This document shows positions 22,882 to 36,100 of a stretch of 64,000 nt of DNA, piece by piece (the first letter of the stretch is position 1; every line of letters begins with the position of its first letter). The notes beneath the pieces are model-generated. The model was not told the DNA's origin. It saw only the letters and a program-made list of their open reading frames with translations, and did no database searches. Source of the stretch: Caenorhabditis elegans (Eukaryota; Nematoda; Chromadorea; Rhabditida; Rhabditidae); contig NC_003279.8 of NCBI RefSeq assembly GCF_000002985.6, positions 2,232,001-2,296,000 on the forward strand. Direction: 5' to 3'. The position numbers and the translations under genes were made by a program.

Positions 22882-22887
22882 AATAAA
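22882..22887 (+). terminator. AATAAA polyadenylation signal of the SLC17 gene
   Basis: AATAAA 83 bases past the SLC17 stop codon and about 80 bases before the large minisatellite. Confidence 0.65.
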
Positions 22888-22968
22888 TTCGGTAATTGTT
22901 AGTAAAATCATTAAAAAAGGTTCGAATTTAGCGCCAAAAATATTCAATTTAAAATTGGAGTTTTGTCG

Positions 22969-23852
22969 GCAGCACGCAACGCAGCACGCAACGCAGCACG
23001 CAACGCAGCACGCAACGCAGCACGCAACGCAGCACGCAACGCAGCACGCAACGCAGCACGCAACGCAGCACGCAACGCAGCACGCAACGCAGCACGCAAC
23101 GCAGCACGCAACGCAGCACGCAACGCAGCACGCAACGCAGCACGCAACGCAGCACGCAACGCAGCACGCAACGCAGCACGCAACGCAGCACGCAACGCAG
23201 CACGCAACGCAGCACGCAACGCAGCACGCAACGCAGCACGCAACGCAGCACGCAACGCAACACGCAACGCAACACGCAACGCAACACGCAACGCAACACG
23301 CAACGCAACACGCAACGCAACACGCAACGCAACACGCAACGCAACACGCAACGCAACACGCAACGCAACACGCAACGCAACACGCAACGCAACACGCAAC
23401 GCAACACGCAACGCAACACGCAACGCAACACGCAACGCAACACGCAACGCAACACGCAACGCAACACGCAACGCAGCACGCAACGCAGCACGCAACGCAG
23501 CACGCAACGCAGCACGCAACGCAGCACGCAACGCAGCACGCAACGCAGCACGCAACGCAACACGCAACGCAACACGCAACGCAACACGCAACGCAACACG
23601 CAACGCAACACGCAACGCAACACGCAACGCAACACGCAACGCAACACGCAACGCAACACGCAACGCAACACGCAACGCAACACGCAACGCAACACGCAAC
23701 GCAACACGCAACGCAACACGCAACGCAACACGCAGCGCAGCACGCAACGCAGCACGCAACGCAGCACGCAACGCAGCACGCAACGCAGCACGCAACGCAG
23801 CACGCAACGCAGCACGCAACGCAGCACGCAACGCAGCACGCAACGCAGCACA
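22969..23852 (+). repeat. 12-bp minisatellite, about 73 units, with alternating homogeneous blocks
   Basis: The unit is GCARCACGCAAC. Counting by hand gives 24 GCAG units, 18 GCAA units, 7 GCAG units, 15 GCAA units, then 9 GCAG units plus a partial one. Within a block the units are identical, except a GCAGC junction variant near 23733. Because 12 is divisible by 3, most of the six frames are open for about 300 codons (TQHA, ARNA, CVAC, RVAL peptides); these are not genes. It lies between the convergent SLC17 and ABC genes. Confidence 0.97.
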
Positions 23853-24150
23853 ATTTAAATTTTTAAGAACCGAGCTTTTTTCATTCAAGTTTCGAATTAC
23901 CGCGAAAAAACAAAAAAAATATTTGAAATATCTCAAAAAATTTATTCATCACAACTGATTCAAATTGAAACACCCGTAAACCAAAACTTGGACACAAATT
24001 GACACAAATTCTAAGCAGTGTTTGGCATTTAAACGTGGCCTAGAAAACGTTCAGGTTTTTCTAGGCCACCTAGCAAAAGCGGAGATATAAAAGCGAAAAA
24101 CCCCTGCAAGAAAAAATACAAAGAAATATGAAAAAGAAATCACAGGAAAT

Positions 24151-24156
24151 TTTATT
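24151..24156 (-). terminator. AATAAA overlapping the ABC transporter stop codon
   Basis: On the minus strand the gene ends GAT CAA TAA AAT, so the polyA signal AATAAA overlaps the stop. This implies a very short 3'UTR. Confidence 0.55.
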
Positions 24157-27100
24157 GATCGGATCCATGAATCACATATGTTGACGCCGTATTGTTTCGA
24201 TTAATTGATGATAAAGTTCCATGATGGCCTTCTTCTGATAAATTATCACTTTCAGCTATTGATTGGAAGACATTGTCAAGTGTTGATTGGGTTAGTGTAA
24301 AGTCGTCCACGTCGTACATCTTTTTCACCTGAATTTATGGGATCTTTAAAATTTTGAATTTTGCGAATGAATTTAAAAATTCGAATCGAAAAAGTATGTG
24401 CCAAAACTAATCAATCAACAAAATTTTTAGAAAGTTTTGAATTTCGCAGAAAAATTTGTAAATTGACACTTGAAATTTTGCTGTAAAAAATGTCAATTAT
24501 TGGGAGTATTTAATTTTATTTTTCCAGAAAAAAAACAGCAAAAAATTCATTCGAAATTGCAGTGAATTAAAAAAAAGACTATTTCAAATTATGAGGAAGC
24601 TAGAAAATAATGTTTAAATAAAAAGCCTAAGCCTTAGCCTAAGCCTCAGCCTAAGCCTAAGCCTAAGCCTAAGCCCAAGCCTAGGCCTAAGCTTCAGCCT
24701 AAACCCAAGACTAACTATTTTTAATTATAAAATTTTGAATCTAGCGCCAAAAAAAGCATACGAAAGTTTGGGGAATTTTGAATTTTGGTCCAAAAAAAAT
24801 ACTTACATACATTTTAAAATTTGGAATTTAGCCTGAAAAAATTTTGAAAGCTTAAAAAAAATTATTTTAAAATTTAGTATTTTTGAATTTCGCGCTAAAA
24901 AAGTTTTCACTTTTTATTTTATTTTTGGAATTTGCAATAAATTTCACTGCCAACAATTTAAATTTTCTCAAATTTGGAGTTAAAATATTTTGCAATTTAA
25001 AAAGAGACAACAATTAGTAAAAGTCCCGAAGTCTAAAAAAATAGGTCAAACCTGATTAACAATCTCCAAAACCCGCGCAACACTCGCAGTTCCCTGCTCA
25101 ATGTGAATAAAAATCGTGGAGCAATGAATCGCCTCGACTCTCGAGCCATCGCCAAGTTTTGATCTCATAATCCCGGCGATTTCCTTGGCATTCTCATCTT
25201 TTCCCATCTTCATTGTCAACATTGAACCCTTTCCATACTTGGATTTCAGATGCTGCTTTCCTCCAAGACACCTGATTCTTCCACGATCCATAATTGCAAT
25301 TCTAGTACACAAAGCTTCACACTCTTCCATTGAATGTGAGGTTAGGACTACTGCTTTTCCAGATTTACAAAGTCTTTCAATAACCTTCCAAAGGAATTGT
25401 TGAGATCCTGGATCCATTCCAGCTGATGGTTCGTCGAGGAAGATCAGAGATGGCTGACTGACCAGCGCCACTGCGACAGAGAGTTTTCGTCGATTTCCAC
25501 CGGAGAGGCTTGACGTCTGGGTGTTTGCGTAGGGACGGAGGTGGAGAGCAATCAGCAGACGATCGATTATCTGGAAATTTGTTTTTTTATTTATTTCAGA
25601 ATTTTTAAAAGACCTTACCGAATCGATTTGAGTCGGTACAATTCCTCGAATCCTCGCGTAGAACTTCAAGTTCTCCCTGGTACTCAGCTTCATGTTGAGA
25701 GCGTCGAATTGAGGACAGTAGCCGAGTTGTTGGAAGTTTCGGACATCCGAGAAAGAGCCCGTGTTGATTCTGAAAATTAATTTGTTGGGAAAAGTTGAGA
25801 GAGCAATTCAAAACGTTCGAGCTCCCACTCTTGACAAATTGCCGTTCGACAAATCGGCAAATTGCCGGTGTGTCGATTTGCCGGAATTGTTTAGTTCCCG
25901 CAATTAGCCAATTTGCCGAAAATTTTTATTTTCGGTAATTGCCGTTTTTCCGGCAAATTCGGTAAATCGGCATTTCGCCGTTTTGCCGATTTGCCGGAAA
26001 TTTCAATTTCATAGTTTTGCCGGTTTGCCGGAAATTTTTATTTTCGGTAATTGCCGTTTTTCCGGAAAATTTGGTAAATCGGCTTTTCGCCGTTTTGCCC
26101 ATTTGCCGGAAATTTTTATTTTCGGTAATTGCCGTTTTTCCGGCAAATTCGGTAAATCGGCATTTCGCCGTTTTGCCGATTTGCTGGTAATTTTAAATTC
26201 CAACAACTAGCCGTTTTGCCAGAAATTTTTATTTTCGGTAATTGCCGCTTTTCCGGCAAATTAGGCAAATCGGCATTTTGCCGTTTCCCCGATTTGCCGG
26301 AAATTTTCAATTCCAGCAATTTGCTGTTTTGTCGATTTGCCGGAAATTTTCAATTCCGACAATTCGCCGGTTTGCCGATTTTTTTTTCAGATTTTTCCTC
26401 GTCCATTCAGATTCTACGTCATACGGTATTTTCTAGCTATTCGTGACGTCACAACTCTTCAAATAATGTGGTAAATTATAAATCCTAGGATACAAGTGCA
26501 GCCACCATCCTCACCTCGTATTCTGCATCTCGATAGATCCATGTCCTGGCCTAATTTTTGCGGTTAACATTGCAAAAGTCGTCGTTTTACCGGCTCCATT
26601 GAGCCCCAACAATCCGAAACACTCTCCCGGCTCCACAGCAAATGAGATCCCCTTCACAGCCAACAGCTCTGGGTTATAGGCCTTTGCAAGATTCCGAACT
26701 ATCAACGCATGATTGTCGGATGAGTCCATCGGGATTGCATCGACACGTTGTCTCTCCTTCACCACATCCTCATCGTCGCAAGTGGATGGCTCGCGGAGCA
26801 TCATTGCGTCGGTTAGGTTCCGCTCGCGTTTTCTGAAAGTTCAAAAGAGCGATAATAGATCCACTGAAAAAAAGTTTACCTAACAAAACCAAATTCGTCC
26901 ATTTGCGAGAAAATCAAGCAAATTGTGGCAATAATGACGTGGATGAATAGACACATGATGTGAATTCCCATTTGATCAAAGGCAAGGAGAGATGGCAGGG
27001 GAAGCTGATTGATCATGTCAGGCCGGTTCATTTGTTCTGGAATAAGGTAAAAATTTTACATTAATCGGATGGGATCTGCATACGTAAAAAGTTTGAGCCA

Positions 27101-30100
27101 ATCGCTCGCACTTGGTAGATCATAAGGCCTCGGAAGATGGCGATTCCTAAATTGTACTGCGGAAGAACCAGAAATACAATTGAACAGACGGTATGTGCTG
27201 GGATAAGTGATGGATCCTAAAATTTTTTTTTCTTTGATTATCTGACAAGCCATACCTGAACCATAAGCGACTCGAGCATGATAACTGTCAAGGCACAGAC
27301 TATGCCTACGAAGTAGGAACCAATTGCAATTAGGACAAAAGAGAGAGCCGCCACAGAAAAGGCTTTTTGGAATACATAAGCGTAGAGAATCGTCGACATT
27401 CCGTGCACGAAGAATAGAAGGAGGAAGGCGAAGAATGTTGCGCCGTCTGCGGTAAAGTCGGAGACACGGAAGCACAGGTAGATGAGCATTATTACAATGA
27501 TGACGAGGGTGTATACCACCTGGAATTTATTGGGTTAGATATGGAAACTTTAGCCTAGTCTACACCATAAACTAGGACAGGGTGGGCGAAAAACGATTTC
27601 TTCCGGCAAAACGGCAAATCGACAAATTGCCGGAATTGAAATTTTCGGCAAATCGGCAAACCGGGTAATTGCCGATTTGCAGAATTTGCCAAAAAAATTT
27701 CCGCAAATTGTGGTTCTGCCCATTTCAATTTAAATCGGCAAAATTGTGCGCATCCTCTAAATTTTCTTATATCTATTTTGAAAAGTAAGCAAATTTATGA
27801 AAACATCTAAAGAAAACGGGGGAAAACATTTCAAAAAGGCACAGTTTTAAATATTTCCGTCTAATAAAAAATCCCTCTAAACAATTCCGGCAAATCGGCA
27901 AATTGCCTGAAATTTAAAATTTCCGGCAAATTGACAAACCAGCAAATTGCCGATTTGCCAAATTTGTACGCGGCAATTGCCGCTAACCCCTGCACTGAGC
28001 CATTCTCGGCCAAGTTTAAGCTTGTTGTCCAAGTTTTTCAAAAAAATATTGGCTTGGATCAGAAAATGACAAAACTTGGGCAAAACTTGGGCAAGGCCTC
28101 ACTCAAGTTTATCCAAATTTTAATTTTTCCGTTTTAACCTCGGCCAAATTTTGGCTAAACTTGGGTGCAGTCTAAGCCAAGTCTTGTCCAAATATTGCCA
28201 ATTTTTCTAAATGGCAATACTTTTTTTCTGGTTTTCAAAATTTTCGACTTCGGACTCCTGCCAGTTTGGTCTGTGAGGATTTTTTTTTGTTTTTTTTCAT
28301 ACGACACAAAGTCATTTGAGATTCAGGCACTAGGAATTAAATTAATCGTTTTTTTTTTCACAAACCTACCATATCATACAAGTAACTCGTCACCCAATAT
28401 GTCACTTTTCTCAATCCACCGACTAGCTGCAAGTGCAAAGCCTCGCAAATCCGATCCTCAACCAGATAGACTGTAAATCCAGCCGGGATCATTGACAGAA
28501 CCAGAAGGAGAATAGTGATTCGAAATACTGCAAGCGCTTGGGTGAACTTTAGAGCATTTTGGTCGAGAGTTTGAGAGATGGTCTTGTTCATCGGATGATT
28601 CATCGTCAGTATGCCAAGATCTTCGGGGTCTGGAAGTTAATTTGAATGCTTTTCTACTTGTTAAAGGTGGTGTAGTCGAATTTTTATTGCTCTATTAAAC
28701 TCAAAATTGTCTGAAAACACCAAATTTCATAATGAAACTTCTTGAAAACTTCTCAAAAAAAAGTTATGACGGCTCAAAAAAGGACCTAAAACTAGTTAAA
28801 ATTTGAAATTTGACCGACTTGTCAAGCGGCTGGAAACTAATTTTTCTGCAATTTCCGGCAAATTTTGAGTATACAATGTAATTATCTTGCGTTTTCAACT
28901 TCATTTAGGTATTTTAAAGTCGATGAACGACGAGATTTGGTGAAAAAAATTTAACTTTTTTTTGAGAAGTTTTCAAGAAGTTTCATTATGAAATTCAGTG
29001 TTTTCAGACAATTATGAGCCTGATAAAGCAATACAAAAAATTCGACTACACCACCTTTAAACTAGTTAGGCTTACCAATTGCATAGTCCTCCTGACGAAG
29101 AAGCGCATTTGACAGAATATTCGATGCGATAGGAAACCCTGGCCATATTTTATTATTAAACCACACTTTCACATTTTCCCTGACATCCAGGTTCTGTAGC
29201 AAGTCATTCACCACTTGATTCAGCGTTATATTCTGAGCAAATGGGTCCAGAACTTTCGGGGTGGCAGGCTCAATTCCAGTTGTGTTAAGATTGATTATTC
29301 GCATAGATTGGGCAATGTCTTTGATAGTCTCAAGCCATCCACGTTTCGATGTATCAATGTCCGCCTGGCTCTGAGCTCGTTGGTTAACATGGCCCAGTGA
29401 GAAGCCTCCCAAGCTGAAAATCTTGTGATACACAGTAAGTATAATTATAATAATCTACAAGAAAGGAGCCGTGGTATTCGCCAGTTGCGCGAATCGGGTG
29501 ATCAGTCGGAATTGCGTGAGGTTCCTGCCAGTCAGGTCAAAGATCCGGTCGGTGGTGTTCAATCGCAGCCAATTCGTCTCGTTCCATTTCCAGTCTTCCT
29601 AAAAAGTTTTTAAAAAATTTTGGTCTCCCGGGCTCTAGTCATTAGAGCGCATTTTCTCACCAAAGTACAGTTCCACCCAAAGTCCTCACATCCGCAGTAG
29701 ATCGGGGCATTATACGTGGCATTTGAGATGTCTTCCGTGTAGTCGAACTCACCTTGGATGTTTTGACACTGGTATTCGTTATCACTAAAATGAGAACAGT
29801 TGCCGCATTTAGTGTCATAAAAAATTACAACTAAAAACACTAAAGTTCATTTTTGTGGGATTCTGCAATTTTTATCTTTTTTCCTATAATTTTTATTCCT
29901 TTTTTTCATGGTTCTTAATGTATTTGTTTTCCTTTTTTCTAAATTCTTGAATCTTCGGGATTTTTTTCTCACTTTTCCTCCCCCGCTTCGCCTAAGCCTA
30001 AGTCTAAGGTTAAGCTCACGCCTAAGCCTAAACCTAGGCCTAAGCCTAAGCCTGAGCCTCCGCCTACGCCTAAGCCTAAGACAAAGCCTAAGCCTAAGCC

Positions 30101-33100
30101 TAACCCTAAGCCTAAGTCTAAGCCTAAGAATAGGCCTTAACCTAAGCCTAAGCCTAAGTCTAAGCCTTAGAATAAGCCTAAGCCTAAGCCTGCATCTAAG
30201 CCAACGCCTAAGCCTAAGCCTCAGAATAGGCCTTAGCCTACGCCTACGCCTAAGCCTAAGCCTAAGCCTAAGCCTTTTCAACATTTTCAAAAAGAAAACT
30301 CGCGGGTAAGTTTCCCGCAATTTCTGGAGGTCAAATAGCTCCACACTTACACAGAATCCTTATCAACTCCTGGTGCTGGCTTGTTCCTTCCGAATCCATA
30401 TCGATTTCTGAACATCAGCTCTCGACGCATCGTATCCCTAAATTTCAAATTCCTTGTAAATTCTCCGTTTAAAACTCACAATAAATCATTCGGTACATCC
30501 TTCGCACATCTCGGACCAGTACCTGGCGAGGAGAACATCGCATGAAGGATATCGTTGGCAGTGGAATTCTCCGCGGTATCCCAAGAGTTCACATAGAAAT
30601 CACTGTGATTTCCCATTATGCTGGTCTCGAGTGGAAGCGGGGGCATCGAAACCATCAGATCGGGACGGGCAGTTGACACTTGGAGTAGGACAAAGAGTTC
30701 GGCCAGGGCGAGCAGGAATAAGGGAATGATGACTTGAAACAGGAAGGTTCGTTTGCTTTTTAGCGTGTAGTTGATACGGCAGACAAGGAGAGCGTAGAAG
30801 TGTTGGAAGATCAGACGTTTGCCATCGAGGAGATCGGGTTTCTCGAAGTCTGGAAAATTTTGGTTTTATAGGTAATAATTCCCGGGAAGGAGAATTGGGG
30901 GGAGGCAGTACCTGTCAGTCATAAATTTGGCAATTCAATTTTAACCAAAACTATTGATTTTGTTAATTTTCAGTATTTTTGGTGCTCCAAAAAACATCAA
31001 AATTATCAAAATTTTCGCAGTTTGTTAAGCCCGGCAAATTTGCCAAATTTGCCGTCCTCGACAAATATTGGGAAAAGAAATTGGCCAAATTTGCAGATAT
31101 CGGCAAATTTTGAGCTTTTTGCCGCGTACCCCTGGTGCCTACTCATACGAGCAGCCAAAACTTCAGAAACTCGGTATGTCGCAGACTGCAGGGCTAATTA
31201 TTTTTCGATTTAAAAATGTCCAAAAAGTTTGGCATTTGGCAAATCGGCAAATGGGCAAATTACCGATTTGCCAAAAATGCAATTATTTGAAAATTTTCGG
31301 AAAATTGTGGTTTTGCACATTTTTTTTCGGAAATTTCAGAATTTCAAATTTTATCGGCAAAATTTTACGTATCCTATGAATGTTCCTACATCTATGTAGA
31401 TTGAAAATTTTTCTTTGAAAATATCTTAAAAAATGTCAAAAAGGCACCGTTTTAAATGTTTCCGTCTTTTAAAAATATCTATCTAAACACTTCAAATTGA
31501 TATTCATCAAATCGGCAAACCGGCAATTTTCCGAAAATGAGAATTTCCGGCAAATGGGCAAGTCGGCAAATTGCCGAAATTAAAAATTTCCGGCAAACCG
31601 GCAAATTGCCGAAATTAAAAATTTCCGGCAAACCGGCAAACCGACATGTTGCCGAAAAAGAAAATTTCCGGCAAATCGGTAAACCGGCAATTTTCCGAAA
31701 ATAAAAATTTCCGGCAAATCGGCAAACCGGCAATTTTCCGAAAATGAGAATTTCCGGCAAATGGGCAAGTCGGCAAATTGCCGAAATTAAAAATTTCCAG
31801 CAAACCGGCAAACCGACATGTTGCCGAAAAAGAAAATTTCCGGCAAATCGGTAAACCGGCAATTTTCCGAAAATAAAAATTTCCGGCAAATCGGCAAACC
31901 GGCAATTTGCCGAAAATAAGAATTTCCGGCAAATCGGCAAGTCGGCAAACTGCCGGAATTAAAAATTTCCGACAAATCGGCATGTCGGCAAATAGCCGAA
32001 AATTAAAATTTCCAGCAAATCGGCAAACCGGCAAATTACCGGAATTGAATATTTCCGGCAAATCGGCAAACCCGCAGTTTGCCGAAAATTAAAATTTCCG
32101 GCAATTCGGCAAACCGGCAATTCGCCAATTTGCCGAATTTGTCGGCAAAAAAATTTAGCGATGCACAATGAGAGCTAACCCTCATTTTCACGATCTTGTC
32201 TTTCTAGGCAGCCTTCCCAGTCTAAAAAACTGTACCTTGCGACAGAATAGCAATACGATCGGACAAAACATCAGCTTCATCCATATGATGAGTAGACAAT
32301 AGGATGGTCCTTCCCTCCTTGTTCCTCTGCAAAAGCTTCCAAATGTCTTTCCGCGCCGTCACATCCACTCCAGCCGTTGGCTCATCCAGAATTACAAATC
32401 GAGAACCACCGATAAAAGCGATTCCAATACAGAGCCGGCGTTTCATTCCGCCTGTAAATCAATGCTTAACATCAGTATTTTAAGCCTTGAAAATCAATGA
32501 ATGCACAAAATTCAGAACTTACCCGACAAAGTACTTGCCAACTTATTTGCCTTCTCCGTCAACGAGACACTTGCCAGAATCTCATCTACCTGAGATGTCA
32601 GCTCACTATCCGGCACACCCTTCAAGGCAGCGAATAGACGAAGCTGCTCTGACACTGTTAGACTGAAATTTTCCCGTTTCCATTTATCTCAGCCGCCCAA
32701 CTTAAAGCTTACTGGCTGAAGAGTACATTGTGCTGTGGACAAATTCCTAGAACATCGCGAACTCTTCGAAGATCCGTTCGAATGTCTCGCTGGTAGATCT
32801 TGGCGGTTCCGGAACTGGGAGCGTAGAGGCCACAGAGGATTGACCTGGAAATGTGTGTGTTTTTTTTTTAATTTTGCTGCTCCAAATTATTCTAAAAAAT
32901 CAATTTAATTTTACCAGAATTTTTTAAAATTTTTTTGAAAAAAACTTCAATTTTAAAGTTTCCTCCTAATCATTAGACAGGTTTGAATTTGCCGCCTAAC
33001 GTTTTGAAATTTCATACGAATTTCGGAATTGTTGGTAAACATTTTTGGAAGACAAAAAATTTGAAATTTGCGCCAGATTCTGGAAAAATTAATTTTAAAA

Positions 33101-36100
33101 AGAATTAAAAGTATGATTTTTTGAATTTTGCGGGGCAAATTTTTTTAGAATTAAATGTTGAATTTCTTGAAAAAAATATTTTGAGTGACCATACACGAAA
33201 TTCTGGCTTCCCTCATAAATTGAAATGGAAGAGTTTTTGCCGAACTTGGCCATTTTGGCTCGGCCATATCTGTGGTAGATTTACGGCGCGTTGCGTGTCA
33301 CGTTTGTTTTGAGGAAAATTATTTGAAAATTCCGTTTTTATATTGAATTTCACTCATTTTTTTATTGAAAAAATTTGACATTTTGAATATTTTGGCATTT
33401 TGCACCAAAATTTTGCAATTCCAGAATTTTTAGAGCTCCAACTTGTGGCCTAGATTTTCCTGCCTCGGCCACCACCTCAAACTCACATCGTTGTAGTCTT
33501 TCCGGCTCCATTATGACCTAACAAACCGGTAATTTGACCTTCGTAAAGTCTCAGGTTTAGGCAGTCGAGCTGGAATTAATTATCGATTTGAAAATTTATT
33601 TTCTAGAAGCTTCCGGTACCGCTTTCGTTCCATTCTCATAGACTTTGCTCATCGAGTTTATATGTACCGCAAGGGTAAGATTTGTTGGCTCCGAGTCGAA
33701 TGAGTCACTATCTGAAAAATCATTGCGTGGCCTAGAAAATAAACTCGGCCACCTACTGGGAATTGTATCAAAATGCTCATCGTCGACAAACTCGACACGA
33801 TTCTTGTACAATCCGGGTGCCCAATACTTCAACGTGAATGGGAACCATAGGGGTTGCCGGACACCAAAATCTCCGGGTGCTACCGCCGAAATGTACCAGG
33901 CAAGGATCAGGAAGACGGCCGTATCGACTACTAGCATAATCATGCAGAGCTCCACGGAAATCCCTAAAACGGGATTATTCATCTCCCAAAGGTCGGACCA
34001 CGTGGCACGTTCCATTGCGTTGAATGACTCGAGAAGTTTGAAGCAGTGTCCCATGGCGGTTGGCGGGAGAATTAGCTGGAAATTTGAGTGGCCTAGAAAA
34101 GTTTTCGGTGGCCTAGAAAATTCAAAACTTTATGTTCTAATAAATTTCTATTGAGTAACATTGAAAGCATTTGAGTGTTTCAGGGATGGCCTAGTTTTGC
34201 AAACTTCTACGCCGCGCGGCAAAAGTTTTGTGGCGTGGCCTAGTTTTAGGGATTTCTAGGCCACAAGATTTTGCAATTTAGGAAGTATTGTTCAGCACAA
34301 AAATGTTTTTTTGCCTTTTTAAAATAGAAATTCGTGAACAGTATAATGTTCCTCTTGGCCGACTTTCGAGTGATGGCCTAGTTTTGCAAATTTCTAGGCC
34401 ACGAGACTAAGATCACTCAATCTAGTGAAGGGTATTATTTAGCACAAGAAAATTGTTTTAAACAACCATTTTTAACTAGAAATTTGCTAGTAATACCACG
34501 CTCCCTCATGACCGACTTTTGCGGTGTGGCCTAGTTTTTGGAATTTCTAGGCCACGTAACAAATGCCCCAGTTGAGTCATTTTTGTGGCGTGGCCTAGTT
34601 TTAGAGATTTCTAGGCCACAAGATTTTGCAATTTCGGAAGTATTGTTCAGCACAAAAATGTGTTTCTTAGCTATTTTAAAATTAAAATTCTGGAGCAGTA
34701 TAACGTTCCTCTCGGCCGATTTTTGTGGTGTGGCCTAGTTTTTGGAATTTCTAGGCCACGTAACAAATAACGCATTTCCCCGTTGTGAGGCTATGACTTA
34801 AGACAAAACAAAAAATTAGAAAACAGTACACCTTTCCCCGGGCGCATTTTTGCGACGTGGCCTAGTTTTAGAGTAAAACTTCGGCCACAAAATGAAAACT
34901 CACCGAAATCCGATTAAAAGTCGGCGATGATATTCTGTCGGTTCTCAAAAGTTGGAACGGGATGAAGAATACAAACCAGAGGACACACGTGGCAGCCGTC
35001 GCGATATTAGCATTGGTAAAAAGCGTAGAGAAGAAGATTGACATAGCTGAAACGGTGGCCTAGAATTTAGAGAAAACTCGGCCATCAAACTTACCTATAG
35101 AAGAAAACAAGAACAAAATTAGCACAAAGAGCAAAAGTGTGTAGTCTGTGTAGTCAAAGATTTTTGCGACTTTTGAGATGATTGAAATAATGAGCACCGA
35201 GATGAAGTTGAGCACCAGTGAGATCAAGCCCCATGAGATGAAGTGCACGGCGTCTCCAAGACCCATCGCGCGCATTTGTTCCTGGAAGGGTATTGTAGGT
35301 AAAGGTATAGGTGAAGAAAAAATAATACCTTAATCTTCTGCTCTTTCTCGTAGACAATATTCTTGACAAGAAGTGCCGATGGAAAAATGAAGGAGATAAG
35401 GAGAAAGAGGGGCATGAACAGTGCCACGTTGAATCTGGAAACTTTTCCGAAAAATTGTATGCGCCTCCACGTGGTGTCAGGCTGTTTCATATCGCTTTGA
35501 TCTACGAGAATCGCGGGAAATTAAACTGATTTCGCAGAACTAAGAATGTTCTGACGTCACTATTTTTTGGGGAAAAAATTCCCGCATTTTTTGTAGATCA
35601 AACCGATATGGGACAGCCTGACACCACGTGCGTCTCTAGTCACTTACGTATCCTTCACTGTGCAGGGATAGGGCTCTTGCTGAGCATATACTCCCAGATT
35701 TGCGTCCGTCTGATTGGTGAGCTCACTCATTATTGCTCGGTCTATTGACTCTGAAAGTTTTTGGCTTTTAGATTTTTGCTCCAAACTTGGCCAGCTACCT
35801 TGAAGAAATGAGAATCCAAAGGTGATATATTTGAGGTCGATAAGGGGCTTGTCTCTGCTGAACGGGTTGCTCTTACTGTCCATGAAGCTTGTGGTGGCTG
35901 GAAAAAGGAATGTGAGGTTTCTAGGCCATCGGTTTTAGGCCAGGGCATCACCCTCTCATACTTTTTTCTAGCATGGCCTAGAAAAATCCTAGGCCAACTG
36001 ACATTTTTACGGCAATCCATTGATCGACAAGTTTCAACGACGCTCCAAAAATCGATAAAAATAAAAATGATTGATAATTTTTCAGAAAATCAATAAGGTG

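Noticed and set aside
22969..23852. CRISPR-like regular repeat
   Set aside because: Units are directly adjacent with no spacers and the genome is eukaryotic.
22944..23958. Four or five open frames of about 300 codons on both strands
   Set aside because: They are a by-product of a 12-bp repeat (a multiple of three) without stops; the peptides are pure four-residue repeats.
29847..30344. 165-codon Arg/Leu-rich frame and the opposite Leu/Ser frame
   Set aside because: Produced by the (TTAGGC)n tract read in two directions.
31479..32168. Overlapping minus-strand frames with CRFAGNF / ICRKF repeats, about 150 codons each
   Set aside because: They lie wholly in the CGGCAAATTGCCG array within an ABC intron, and equivalent frames occur wherever this repeat occurs.
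32178..32219. Extra 42-bp in-phase exon after NBD1 of the ABC gene (ACTTGGGAAGG side, minus strand)
   Set aside because: It would leave an intron of about 15 bp between it and the exon ending at 32236, too short to splice.
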